Positions 17,105 to 25,003 of a stretch of 42,785 bases of DNA are shown one piece after another; position 1 is the stretch's first letter; the number at the start of each line of letters is the position of its first letter. The DNA lies in NCBI GenBank assembly GCA_030430675.1, contig JAUIKU010000016.1:1-42785 (forward strand), read 5' to 3'. The notes under the pieces were generated by a model. That model did not search any database. It was not told the DNA's origin and worked only from the letters and a program-made list of their open reading frames with translations. Source of the stretch: Bacteroidia bacterium (GTDB lineage Bacteria; Bacteroidota; Bacteroidia; Cytophagales; Cyclobacteriaceae). Made by a program: the position numbers and the translations under genes.

Positions 17105-18679
17105 TTAATTGAGGGGCACGTTAAAGAATACGCTACCCACGTTGACATTCTCCGTCTGTCCACGGAAGTTCATACGCTGAACGCGCTTTACTTCCACTAC
17201 CACACGGTCACCAGCCTTCGCTTTCTGCATCAAATTACCTACCGCCAAAGATTCCTTGGTCACCTTACTTGGAGGTGCTACCGGTCTCTTACCACGAGCC
17301 AAAGTCACTTCCCAACCTGATACCCGGTAACGGGCATCTTTAGGTAAGAAGGTCCTAAAACTTTCATCTGGTATAGCTTTGATATCCAATTGACGCAAAG
17401 CGCTGATGTTTTCTCCTTGTTTAACGTTTACCTCTTTGCCTCTGTTGTACAAACGTATCTCGGGCTTGGGTACTCGTCGTACTTTGAAATCTTCAGTTCC
17501 CAAAAGGTTACCGCTGTTGTAAACGTTCAATTTTACCTCTGCGGAGTTAGGAACTACCGTTACCTGTCCGGTCTTGGCGCCTTTAATAGTGTTGGCACCT
17601 GACGCAGTAAATGTAGGGCTGTAAGCTGATCCCAATTGGGGACAGTTTATTTGCAGCTCATTACCACAATTCAAATACAAAGCCTGTACCGAAGCAGACT
17701 GCACCTGAATTACGGGTTTAGCTACAAAATACTCAATGGTATCCGTATAAACACTATCTCGCAGCTTAACTGTGGCCACATAAGATTTTTTGGCTATACC
17801 ATCTTTGTCATAACCACCACCTGCGGCAGTAAATGTAATCTTACCTTTACCGTTAACCACTTCGATGTCCTTACCATTAAAGGTCATATCGGGGTTTTCC
17901 GCAGCTGAAGACGAAGCGGCGATAAAAAGATCGGCTTCATACTTGGCTCCTGCAGCTACTACTCTTGAGTTGGGAAGCGCAACCAGGTCAATCTGGTCAA
18001 ATTTAAGATCCTCAGCTCCCACATCGCGGGCCAGTTTCTCTAATGCTTCCATTTCCCGGTTGATGATCTCCGTCTGGAACTGACTAATTGTGGCCAGACC
18101 AGCTACCATAGGGGTTTGATCAAACTGAAGGGTAGCAAAATCCCTTTTCCTGGCGTTCTTATCCTGTTTGAATAAGGGATGGTCTTTACCATCCAAAGCC
18201 AGATCGGGATACTGCTGACCAGTCTTATCGCTTAGAAAAGCAGTGTAACTGTTAAGCATTTCCTTCAATTTTGCTCCTTCCCCATCCTTAATCATCATAT
18301 GGGCAATTTTCTCCATGTTTTTGATACCCTTAGGAGTCACGCCATCTTCCTCGTAGTCACCGGTTTCCTTGATGAGCTTTTCTTTAAGCGCATCAAGTTC
18401 CGACAATACTTTGGAGGTTTCAGTGCGTACTTCCTGAGCAGTCTCCAACACGGCTATATCTTTAGCTCTTTTACCTGATTCTTCCACCTGAGCCTCAATA
18501 CGTCCCACTGTGCTGTTATTCTTCACCTCTCCATCATCCACTGTCTTTTCCATGGTTCTGTTCATGAAAAGGAACTTTTCCAGTACAGTATTACTAACGT
18601 TTAGGGCCAGCAGTGCTGTCAGTACCAGGTACATCATCCCGATCATCTTTTGCCGGGGGGTTTCTTTAGCTCCTGCCAT
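17105..18679 (-). CDS. gldM: Type IX secretion/gliding motor protein GldM (PorM)
   Basis: A 524-residue inner-membrane protein with one N-terminal helix in 'QKMIGMMYLVLTALLALNVS' (about residues 10-30) and a long periplasmic region made of a helical D1 domain (to about 220) and beta-rich D2-D4 domains. GldM is the rotor or stalk that passes the energy captured by GldL across the periplasm to the GldK/GldN ring. The opening 'MAGAKETPRQKMIGMMYLVLTALLALNVS' is close to the consensus of the family (quoted in part only). It lies 43 nt downstream of gldL and 12 nt upstream of gldN. Confidence 0.97.
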   Translation of the reverse strand: MAGAKETPRQKMIGMMYLVLTALLALNVSNTVLEKFLFMNRTMEKTVDDGEVKNNSTVGRIEAQVEESGKRAKDIAVLETAQEVRTETSKVLSELDALKEKLIKETGDYEEDGVTPKGIKNMEKIAHMMIKDGEGAKLKEMLNSYTAFLSDKTGQQYPDLALDGKDHPLFKQDKNARKRDFATLQFDQTPMVAGLATISQFQTEIINREMEALEKLARDVGAEDLKFDQIDLVALPNSRVVAAGAKYEADLFIAASSSAAENPDMTFNGKDIEVVNGKGKITFTAAGGGYDKDGIAKKSYVATVKLRDSVYTDTIEYFVAKPVIQVQSASVQALYLNCGNELQINCPQLGSAYSPTFTASGANTIKGAKTGQVTVVPNSAEVKLNVYNSGNLLGTEDFKVRRVPKPEIRLYNRGKEVNVKQGENISALRQLDIKAIPDESFRTFLPKDARYRVSGWEVTLARGKRPVAPPSKVTKESLAVGNLMQKAKAGDRVVVEVKRVQRMNFRGQTENVNVGSVFFNVPLN

Positions 18680-18722
18680 TTGTTTTCTTATTTACCTGTT
18701 TAACAATAATTAGTAAATGTTA

Positions 18723-19535
18723 TTATCCCTGTGAAGGTCCCTGCATAGCAGTGAGCATGTTGCCATATACGGTATTCAATCTGGTTAAATTACCGGTAAG
18801 ATGGGTCAACTGCGATTTGAACTGTTCTGATTGCTGAGAAGCTTCTGCCATACTGTCCATAGCAGTAGAAATATTAGCATAGAACTTATTCATGGCTTTC
18901 AGGTGATTATTAGCATCCTGAAGCTCCAATTCATACACAGCATTCAATGCACCAAGATTTTTGGTTACATTTTGTACCTGCTCATGATATCTCTTGGCAT
19001 CCTCGGAAGCAGTAGTCATTTCTGACATGGCTTCAACAGTGGCACCATAAGATCGGTTCATATCTACCAAAGACTGAGAAGCAGACTTCACGTTTTGGGT
19101 ATACTCATCAGTAGCTACCGCCGCATTACTCAGGTCGGACATTTTATCTACTGAATCAGACAGGTTGTGAAAACCTTTACCAAGACTATCGATCAATTCC
19201 GGTCCGATCTTAGCACTTTCCAGTAAATGATCCAGTTGCTTGGAAACAGAAGAACCATTGCTAGTTTCAGCAACCAGGCCATCACCGTCATAGTCTTCAG
19301 CCAATTCGGGATACACTTTCGCCCAATCCGGCTCTTTGTGCTTAGGCTCAAAGGCACTGAAAAAGAAGATAATCGCTTCCGTAGTCAAACCAATTACCAG
19401 CATCAGGTCAGCACCCGGGTAATGGTTGATCTTGAACAGTGCTCCAAGAATTACAATCGAAGCACCGATTCCGTAAATTTTAGGCATTATTGCGCTGTAG
19501 AACAGCTCAACAAATCCACCTTTTCTTTTGCTCAT
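18723..19535 (-). CDS. gldL: Type IX secretion/gliding motor protein GldL (PorL)
   Basis: A 270-residue inner-membrane stator-like protein. Two membrane helices (about residues 15-33 and 43-62) are joined by the short loop KINHYPGAD. Helix 2 carries a buried glutamate, E53 in 'GLTTEAIIFFF', the residue type thought to carry protons in this motor family. The cytoplasmic remainder is helical and low in aromatic residues, with near-repeated segments around 'SQSLVDMNRSYGATVEAM', 'TKNLGALNAVYELELQ' and 'TGNLTRLNTVYGNMLTAM'. With GldM it forms the proton-driven motor of secretion and gliding. Confidence 0.96.
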   Translation of the reverse strand: MSKRKGGFVELFYSAIMPKIYGIGASIVILGALFKINHYPGADLMLVIGLTTEAIIFFFSAFEPKHKEPDWAKVYPELAEDYDGDGLVAETSNGSSVSKQLDHLLESAKIGPELIDSLGKGFHNLSDSVDKMSDLSNAAVATDEYTQNVKSASQSLVDMNRSYGATVEAMSEMTTASEDAKRYHEQVQNVTKNLGALNAVYELELQDANNHLKAMNKFYANISTAMDSMAEASQQSEQFKSQLTHLTGNLTRLNTVYGNMLTAMQGPSQG

Positions 19536-19602
19536 TTTTACTAAATTTTAAAGTTTGAATTAAAAAATGTTTTGCAATGTGTGAGATCTCGAGTCCGATT
19601 GA

Positions 19603-20640
19603 TTAGTTAAATTCTTCTCCGGATGAACGGCCCAGGTTGGTCATTGCACAACGGAACCCAATAAAGGCGGTGGCTGAATCCTTAAATTCATATGAACGCG
19701 TTCCTGTTTCAAGATAGTATGCAACATCTTTCCAGGATCCGCCGCGTATTACTTTACGCGGTTCGCTCTCGTCATAGTAGGTAGGGTTGAGATCCCAAAC
19801 TACAGGAACTGCAGCAGGATTAAAGGCATCTTCACACCATTCAGACACGTTGCCAGCCATATCATAAAGTCCGTAATCGTTGGCAAAATACGAAGCAACA
19901 GGCGCTGTATAAGCGAATCCGTCGTCGTAGTAGTTACCTCTTCCGGTCTTAAAATTGGCCAGCATACAACCTTTGGAATTTCTTATATATGGATTACCCC
20001 AGGGATATTTGGCCAAATCCCGGCCACCGCGAGCAGCGTACTCCCACTCGGCTTCCGAAGGTAATCTGAAGTTTGGCATTATAAAATCACCAATACCAAC
20101 CCGGTAATCATTGAGATAATCGGTTCTCCACTGACTGAAGTATTTGGCAGCTTCCCAGTCAACACCAACTACCGGATAATCGTCGAATGCCGGGTGTGCA
20201 TAGTAGTACACCATCAAAGGATCTCCCAGGTGGTGGGCAAAATCCTTCACCCACACTGTGGTATCGGGATAAAGCTCCTCCATGATAAAATCCTCACCAA
20301 GCACCGATGCCGAGTCTTCCAGCATAGCTTCCATAAACTGCCGGTACTCGTTGTTGGTAATTTCGGTATCATCCATGTAGAACGGACCGATGGTTATTTG
20401 CTTGTTGTAGTTTATTTGGGTGGCGGCTACATCCTGGTCCGCTTGTCCCATGTGGAAAGTTCCCGCTGGAATTGCTACCATCCCATAAGGTATGGTCATA
20501 ACAAAGCCTTCCCGGCCCTGAACACCAACCAACTCCCCGCGGTCATCTTTGCTACCTTTAAAGAACAAGCCGCATCCTTGAAGCGCAAATGCTGCCAGCA
20601 CCCCCAAGGCAACCGTTCTTATGTTAGACACCATTTTCAT
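19603..20640 (-). CDS. gldK: Type IX secretion/gliding lipoprotein GldK (PorK)
   Basis: A 345-residue outer-membrane lipoprotein with lipobox residues LQGC (acylated Cys 23). Most of the protein is a formylglycine-generating-enzyme/sulfatase-modifying fold: 'IPAGTFHMGQADQD', 'NFRLPSEAEWEYAARGG', 'DMAGNVSEWCED' and 'VIRGGSWKD'. In this family the fold is structural, not enzymatic, and GldK forms a ring with GldN. It starts the gldKLMN run. A TACTTTTG element at 20713-20720 could give it a promoter of its own downstream of porP. Confidence 0.95.
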   Translation of the reverse strand: MKMVSNIRTVALGVLAAFALQGCGLFFKGSKDDRGELVGVQGREGFVMTIPYGMVAIPAGTFHMGQADQDVAATQINYNKQITIGPFYMDDTEITNNEYRQFMEAMLEDSASVLGEDFIMEELYPDTTVWVKDFAHHLGDPLMVYYYAHPAFDDYPVVGVDWEAAKYFSQWRTDYLNDYRVGIGDFIMPNFRLPSEAEWEYAARGGRDLAKYPWGNPYIRNSKGCMLANFKTGRGNYYDDGFAYTAPVASYFANDYGLYDMAGNVSEWCEDAFNPAAVPVVWDLNPTYYDESEPRKVIRGGSWKDVAYYLETGTRSYEFKDSATAFIGFRCAMTNLGRSSGEEFN

Positions 20641-20869
20641 AACACCTTTAAATTTTAAAGTATAAGTATCGATTAAATATGATAATTAGCTAAAATTCGC
20701 TTATTACGATTCCAAAAGTATAGGTTATGCCCTACCCTTCATAAGGAATAGCCGCGAAAACCTGTGGTTTGTAAGATTTTGAAAGAAAATCAACAAATCT
20801 GTTTTTTAACAACTTTTACCTGTTTCCAATGTCCTCACCAGGCTTTTTGACCTCCTAATGAATCTAGAA
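20641..20869. other. 229-bp intergenic region between porP/sprF-like and gldK
   Basis: This is the longest gene-free stretch. It is AT-rich and contains the candidate gldK -7 element at 20713-20720. I see no convincing terminator after the porP-like gene, no small ORF with a start and family match, and no RNA fold of note. Confidence 0.6.
20713..20720 (-). promoter_or_regulatory. Candidate -7 element for gldK
   Basis: The minus strand reads TACTTTTG, an exact TAnnTTTG match 73-80 nt before the gldK start. No -33 TTG lies at 17-19 nt, so support is partial. If real, the gldKLMN genes can be expressed apart from the porP-like gene. Confidence 0.4.
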
Positions 20870-21826
20870 TCAATGCCTGAATCGAGGTGTTCTAATAATT
20901 TTCCTTCCTCCAACAGAAGGCACCGGTAACGTATAACTCAACATCAATTCGTGGGAAGTAGGTTCCTTGACATCCTGGGCACTGACAATGTAATCGAAAG
21001 CATAACCTAATTTGAGTGCATTGTCTTTTAGAAAACTATAGCCTAGCATGCCAATTAAGGCATCTGATTGTCTAAATGAAACTCCCGCCCACATCCTCTG
21101 TTTGTAGGTCCCAATGGCACTCACATCAAATGATAAAGAGTTGAAATCCGAGACCTTAACTATTAACGAGGGAGTCAACGTAAAATTATAATTAATTGCA
21201 TAATCATATGCACCTGTTATATACATATGAGGGACTAGTGCATTTCGGGTGGGATCAGCGCCAAAATCGAACTCCGTTCCCAACAGGTGATTCACCCCTA
21301 CCCCGAACCTATAATTACCGGACTGGTAGTGTACACCTAGTGCCAGATCCGGCCTGGTTTGCGCATCACCACCAAAAGCATTCAATGGATCTCCCGGGTC
21401 AATCCAGCGGTATTCATCATCGTCAATAGACTGTGAATAAATTCCTAACCGGGCGCCAAAACTCAACTTTCCTTCGTTTACGGGAAGATGATAGGCGTAG
21501 GAAACCTGAGCCTCCAAATTGTTCTGATTGCCCAAGCGATCGTTCACGATATACAAACCGATCCCACTGTTGATACGCAGTAACGGAGCACTGAAACTGA
21601 CCAACTGGGTATTGGGAGCCCCTCCGTCATCCAGGGTGGCCTGGTATCCCGCATACTGACTGCGGTGAATTGCCGTGAGGGTAGTCAACCCGTTGACACC
21701 GGCAGTAGCCGGGTTGTAATAAAGTGAATTGAACATGTATTGACTAAACTGGGGATCCTGCTGACCATAAACAGCAGTTGTACACAGAAGGATCGATGCA
21801 CAAAAAAGTAAAAAATGTTTAGTCAT
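20870..21826 (-). CDS. PorP/SprF family type IX secretion outer-membrane protein
   Basis: A 318-residue outer-membrane beta-barrel. A signal peptide ends near VYGQQ (residue 22), followed by the family hallmark 'DPQFSQYMFNSLYYNPATAG'. Repeated amphipathic strands fill the rest, and the C-terminus ends in a basic tail. PorP/SprF proteins bind the PorE-type anchor or serve individual substrates such as SprB. The gene sits directly upstream of gldKLMN, the same order as porPKLMN in Porphyromonas, so it is probably the core PorP rather than a substrate-specific copy. A small inverted repeat lies upstream at 21864-21883. Confidence 0.9.
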   Translation of the reverse strand: MTKHFLLFCASILLCTTAVYGQQDPQFSQYMFNSLYYNPATAGVNGLTTLTAIHRSQYAGYQATLDDGGAPNTQLVSFSAPLLRINSGIGLYIVNDRLGNQNNLEAQVSYAYHLPVNEGKLSFGARLGIYSQSIDDDEYRWIDPGDPLNAFGGDAQTRPDLALGVHYQSGNYRFGVGVNHLLGTEFDFGADPTRNALVPHMYITGAYDYAINYNFTLTPSLIVKVSDFNSLSFDVSAIGTYKQRMWAGVSFRQSDALIGMLGYSFLKDNALKLGYAFDYIVSAQDVKEPTSHELMLSYTLPVPSVGGRKIIRTPRFRH

Positions 21827-21863
21827 GTACTAGTGGTTTACGGCCAATAAATATAATAATTTT

Positions 21864-21883
21864 TATAAACAACATGGTTTATA
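21864..21883. repeat. Inverted repeat upstream of the porP-like gene
   Basis: The 7-bp arms tataaac (21864-21870) and gtttata (21877-21883) flank a 6-nt spacer. A third tataaac follows directly at 21882-21888. It lies about 40-60 nt before the porP-like start, where an operator could sit. AT-rich chance pairing is also possible. Confidence 0.35.
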
Positions 21884-21981
21884 TAAACAAATACTTGGAG
21901 CCAATCCATCCCCGGATTATCAGAGTTGTCCTGGCTTAAAATGACCGCTTATAGAGTAGACGTGATCTCAGGCAAAAACGT

Positions 21982-22743
21982 TTAAAGATTGTTGGCTTGT
22001 TTAATATATAATTCCAGTGCCCCGGTCATGGATGGGGCATTGGGCAAGGGTGCCTCGATGTCGAGATTCAAGTCGGCATCGCGAACCGCTTTTGCGGTAG
22101 ATGGCCCAAATGCTGCAATCCTGGTTTTGTTCTGTTTGAACTCCGGGAAATTGACAAATAAGGAATTGATTCCTGAAGGGCTGTAAAAGGCAATTATGTC
22201 GTAATTGACATCCGCCAGATCGGAAAGATCACTGGCCACAGTTTTGTAGATGACTGCTTCGCTATGTTCATAGCCATTCTGCGCCAGAAAATCCGGAATA
22301 TCATTCTTGCGGATATTTGAACAAGGAAATATGTACTTTTCGTTCTTGTGCTTTTTTAGTACTTCAATCAGGTCTCTGGCTGTTCGCGAACCGGTGAATA
22401 TCTTTCTCTTGCGAATCACTATGTATTTCTGGAGGTAATTCGCGGTCTGCTCTGAGATACAGAAGTACTTCATATCCGCAGGCATCTCTATCTTCGACTG
22501 CTTACAGATACTAAAAAAATGATCGACCGCATTGCGGCTGGTAAAAATTACCGCCGAATGATCGAGTATGTCGATTTTTTGCGATCGAAATTCCTTAAGT
22601 GAAACGGGTTCAACCTGTATAAAAGGCCTAAAGTCAATCTTCAAATTGTATTTTTCCGCCAAGTCAAAATACGGCGACTTTTTACCTTGTGGTTTAGGCT
22701 GTGAAACTAATATACTCCTAACTTCGTCTTGATTTTTGGTCAT
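21982..22743 (-). CDS. hemD: Uroporphyrinogen-III synthase
   Basis: A 253-residue cytoplasmic enzyme that cyclises hydroxymethylbilane to uroporphyrinogen III with inversion of ring D. The bilobed HemD fold is indicated by 'SAVIFTSRNAVDHFF' (about residues 61-75), 'FTGSRTARDL' near the domain boundary, 'EAVIYKTVASD' and, near the end, 'IIAFYSPSGINSLF' plus 'IAAFGPSTAKAVRDAD'. The family is poorly conserved, but these spaced motifs are typical. It lies 56 nt downstream of the DUF4271 gene and 155 nt upstream of the porP-like gene. The heme-related gene hemW lies nearby on the other strand. Confidence 0.92.
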   Translation of the reverse strand: MTKNQDEVRSILVSQPKPQGKKSPYFDLAEKYNLKIDFRPFIQVEPVSLKEFRSQKIDILDHSAVIFTSRNAVDHFFSICKQSKIEMPADMKYFCISEQTANYLQKYIVIRKRKIFTGSRTARDLIEVLKKHKNEKYIFPCSNIRKNDIPDFLAQNGYEHSEAVIYKTVASDLSDLADVNYDIIAFYSPSGINSLFVNFPEFKQNKTRIAAFGPSTAKAVRDADLNLDIEAPLPNAPSMTGALELYIKQANNL

Positions 22744-22799
22744 CGCTGCAATCCGTGTATTTCCTAAAATTCTAAGCTGTTCCCCTTAAAGAGGACATT

Positions 22800-23933
22800 T
22801 TAAAAGAAAATCCTGATACCTATCAGCAGGGGCAAAATTTCAGTGGTGCAAAGGTAAGAAATTAAATGAATTTTTCTATAAGAAGTATCTCCTATTAATT
22901 TGAACAACAGGATGATAATTCTAATTCCAAGCAGGAATACAAAAGCATAAAGCAGGCTGGTATATACTATGGTTTGATTCACCTTTCCCAGATACAGTGC
23001 CGCGGAGACCATCAAGGTGGCACTGATGAAAATCAGTCCTATTCTTACAAAATCAAAGAAATGGATCTGGGCAATTCTGTCCACGTTGAGCAGGGAAGAC
23101 AACATCCTTATTAGCAGGTATTTTAGCTCTACTACCAGAAAGGCCATAAATGACAGGACCAACCAACTGAATAAGCATGACTTAAAGGTGTCCAATGAAA
23201 TAAACTCGAAGATCTCGGGGATCCCATCAAATACTTTCCAGAAAAGCACAATAATCAGGGCGATAGCCATACCGTACATAATAAAGAACAGGGTATTGGC
23301 GGTACTCATATTTCTCTGGGTAAGTACCTTTTCTTCCTTCAGGGTTAGGGAAAAGGCTTTAGAGAAATTGAAAAAATCCCGGTTTCCCTTGGGGTACCGG
23401 TTGATAAGAAAGGCATAAAAAGCTGCCACAATTAAAATTGCCACAATAAAAAAGTCTGTAAAGTGGTCGCCGGAACGCCTGGTAATCTGTATGATGGGAC
23501 CGCTTTGTGCCTGAAGCTCATCAACTGTTCTGCTGGCCATTAAGGTAGTGCTCATGGTGCCGGGGTCCAGGTTTCTCCTGAAGAAACTGAAAAACAACGA
23601 TTGGTTGGGGTGTCTGGATTTCAAGCTGTCCAGGTTGTAAAACAGACACCTTTCGGAATCGGTCCGGTGAACGATCATGTTGTTTAGAAAAACAGAAGTA
23701 CCCTCAGGAACACAGGCGGATAAGGTTAACCCCGAACCTTCACTCCCATCCAAAAGCACCCCTAAAACCGGGTAGTTTAAAGTCCTGCCCTGTACATAAG
23801 GCACATAATGACTGCCGGATCGGTCTACGTTTAGCCACTGGCTTTTTAAATCTTTGACCGCCACCAGTTTACTTTGAGACTGAGCGGTAAACGCCTGGCC
23901 AATTACAAATGCTAGCAGGACAAACTTATACAT
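22800..23933 (-). CDS. DUF4271 domain-containing membrane protein
   Basis: A 377-residue protein of unknown function with a signal peptide (to about residue 19, 'AFTAQSQS'), a periplasmic N-terminal domain (about 20-150) and five to six membrane helices (about 154-175, 212-232, 250-270, 295-315, 324-345, 355-375). The membrane region matches the DUF4271 pattern of Bacteroidota, including 'GIRIIILLFKL' and 'YLCTTEILPLLIGIRIFF'. It overlaps the WecA-like gene by 8 nt and precedes hemD, a neighbourhood I recall as common in the phylum. No catalytic residues are visible. Confidence 0.85.
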   Translation of the reverse strand: MYKFVLLAFVIGQAFTAQSQSKLVAVKDLKSQWLNVDRSGSHYVPYVQGRTLNYPVLGVLLDGSEGSGLTLSACVPEGTSVFLNNMIVHRTDSERCLFYNLDSLKSRHPNQSLFFSFFRRNLDPGTMSTTLMASRTVDELQAQSGPIIQITRRSGDHFTDFFIVAILIVAAFYAFLINRYPKGNRDFFNFSKAFSLTLKEEKVLTQRNMSTANTLFFIMYGMAIALIIVLFWKVFDGIPEIFEFISLDTFKSCLFSWLVLSFMAFLVVELKYLLIRMLSSLLNVDRIAQIHFFDFVRIGLIFISATLMVSAALYLGKVNQTIVYTSLLYAFVFLLGIRIIILLFKLIGDTSYRKIHLISYLCTTEILPLLIGIRIFF

Positions 23934-24942
23934 TGAGCTTACGGGCTTTCAACATAACCTGTACCACCATCATCATGCATACTATGGATACCGCAGTAAT
24001 GGTAATCAGCAAATTATTTCCCATGTAGGAATAGGTGTAATTGAACCCAAACATCAGCAGATTGAAAAGAAGTAATACTCCCAATACTTTGGACTGGGAC
24101 AAGCCCAGGGTAAGCAGCTGATGATGCAGGTGATTCTTATCCGGGTAAAACGGGGACTTCCCATTGAAAATTCGCAGCGAGAACACCCTGAGCGTGTCAA
24201 AAATTGGCAAGATCATTATACTGACCACAATGGCTGGGGCAGATGGGATTTGCTGCATTTCCAGTATCTGGATGGCCATTACCGCTAAGATAAATCCCGA
24301 TACCAGAGAACCGGTATCGCCCATAAAAACACGCGCCTTGTAAATATTGTACCTCAAAAACCCCAGTACGCCACCTGCCAGGGCCAGTGCCACGAACGCA
24401 TACGGGGAGTCAAAGTAAAAAAAGTACCCGCCAAAGATCAGAGATATCAGCAGGACGATCGATCCCGCCAGCCCATCCATGCCATCGATCAGGTTTATGG
24501 CATTGGTTACTCCTACAATTACCAGAAAAGTAAATACGTAACTGAACCCCAGTTCCAGTTGGTAGATACCCAGAAAGCCCTGAAAACTAGTGATACGAAT
24601 ATCGGCCAGGAACATGACAATTCCGGTGGCCAGCACCTGGATAAAGAATTTCTTGAAAGCCGATACCGAAGTAATATCGTCCTTGACCCCTATAAAAAAG
24701 AGCAGCAGTGTTCCGGCCAGGAGCTGTTGGATCCCCAGGTTCAAATCTCCAAATATCATCAGCGATGACATAAACCCCGTAAATATGGCAAGGCCACCCA
24801 ATCTAGGAGTGGAGGCATCATGGATGGTACGGTGGTTTGGCTCATCCAGCAGGTTCTTGTGATAGGCCACCTGGATAATTGATGGCACTGCGAAAAGTGC
24901 AATTAGGAAGGCCCACAAAAAAGTTAGTGTCAGGTTCCACAT
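23926..24942 (-). CDS. WecA/TagO-type undecaprenyl-phosphate glycosyl-1-phosphate transferase (MraY family)
   Basis: A 338-residue polytopic protein (ten to eleven membrane helices) of the GT4/MraY-WecA superfamily. It transfers a sugar-1-phosphate from a UDP-sugar to undecaprenyl phosphate. Diagnostic cytoplasmic motifs are present in order: 'PNHRTIHDASTPRLGG' (residues 35-50), 'GVKDDI' with D88-D89, 'NAINLIDGMDGLAG' (148-160), 'ARVFMGDTGS' and the His-rich 'DKNHLHHQLL'. The HHQ-type loop favours WecA/TagO over MraY. It probably starts a surface polysaccharide or O-antigen. The gene overlaps the DUF4271 gene by 8 nt and follows the BamA-like gene by 61 nt. Confidence 0.93.
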   Translation of the reverse strand: MWNLTLTFLWAFLIALFAVPSIIQVAYHKNLLDEPNHRTIHDASTPRLGGLAIFTGFMSSLMIFGDLNLGIQQLLAGTLLLFFIGVKDDITSVSAFKKFFIQVLATGIVMFLADIRITSFQGFLGIYQLELGFSYVFTFLVIVGVTNAINLIDGMDGLAGSIVLLISLIFGGYFFYFDSPYAFVALALAGGVLGFLRYNIYKARVFMGDTGSLVSGFILAVMAIQILEMQQIPSAPAIVVSIMILPIFDTLRVFSLRIFNGKSPFYPDKNHLHHQLLTLGLSQSKVLGVLLLFNLLMFGFNYTYSYMGNNLLITITAVSIVCMMMVVQVMLKARKLNV

Positions 24943-25003
24943 AAGCTAGGCTTCACTTGCAAGTTAGATCATTTTGGCTGCATTTACAATGGACATCAGT
25001 ACC

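Noticed and set aside
19603-20640. GldK as an active formylglycine-generating enzyme
   Set aside because: The fold matches, but the gene is a lipoprotein in a gld operon and the family role is structural.
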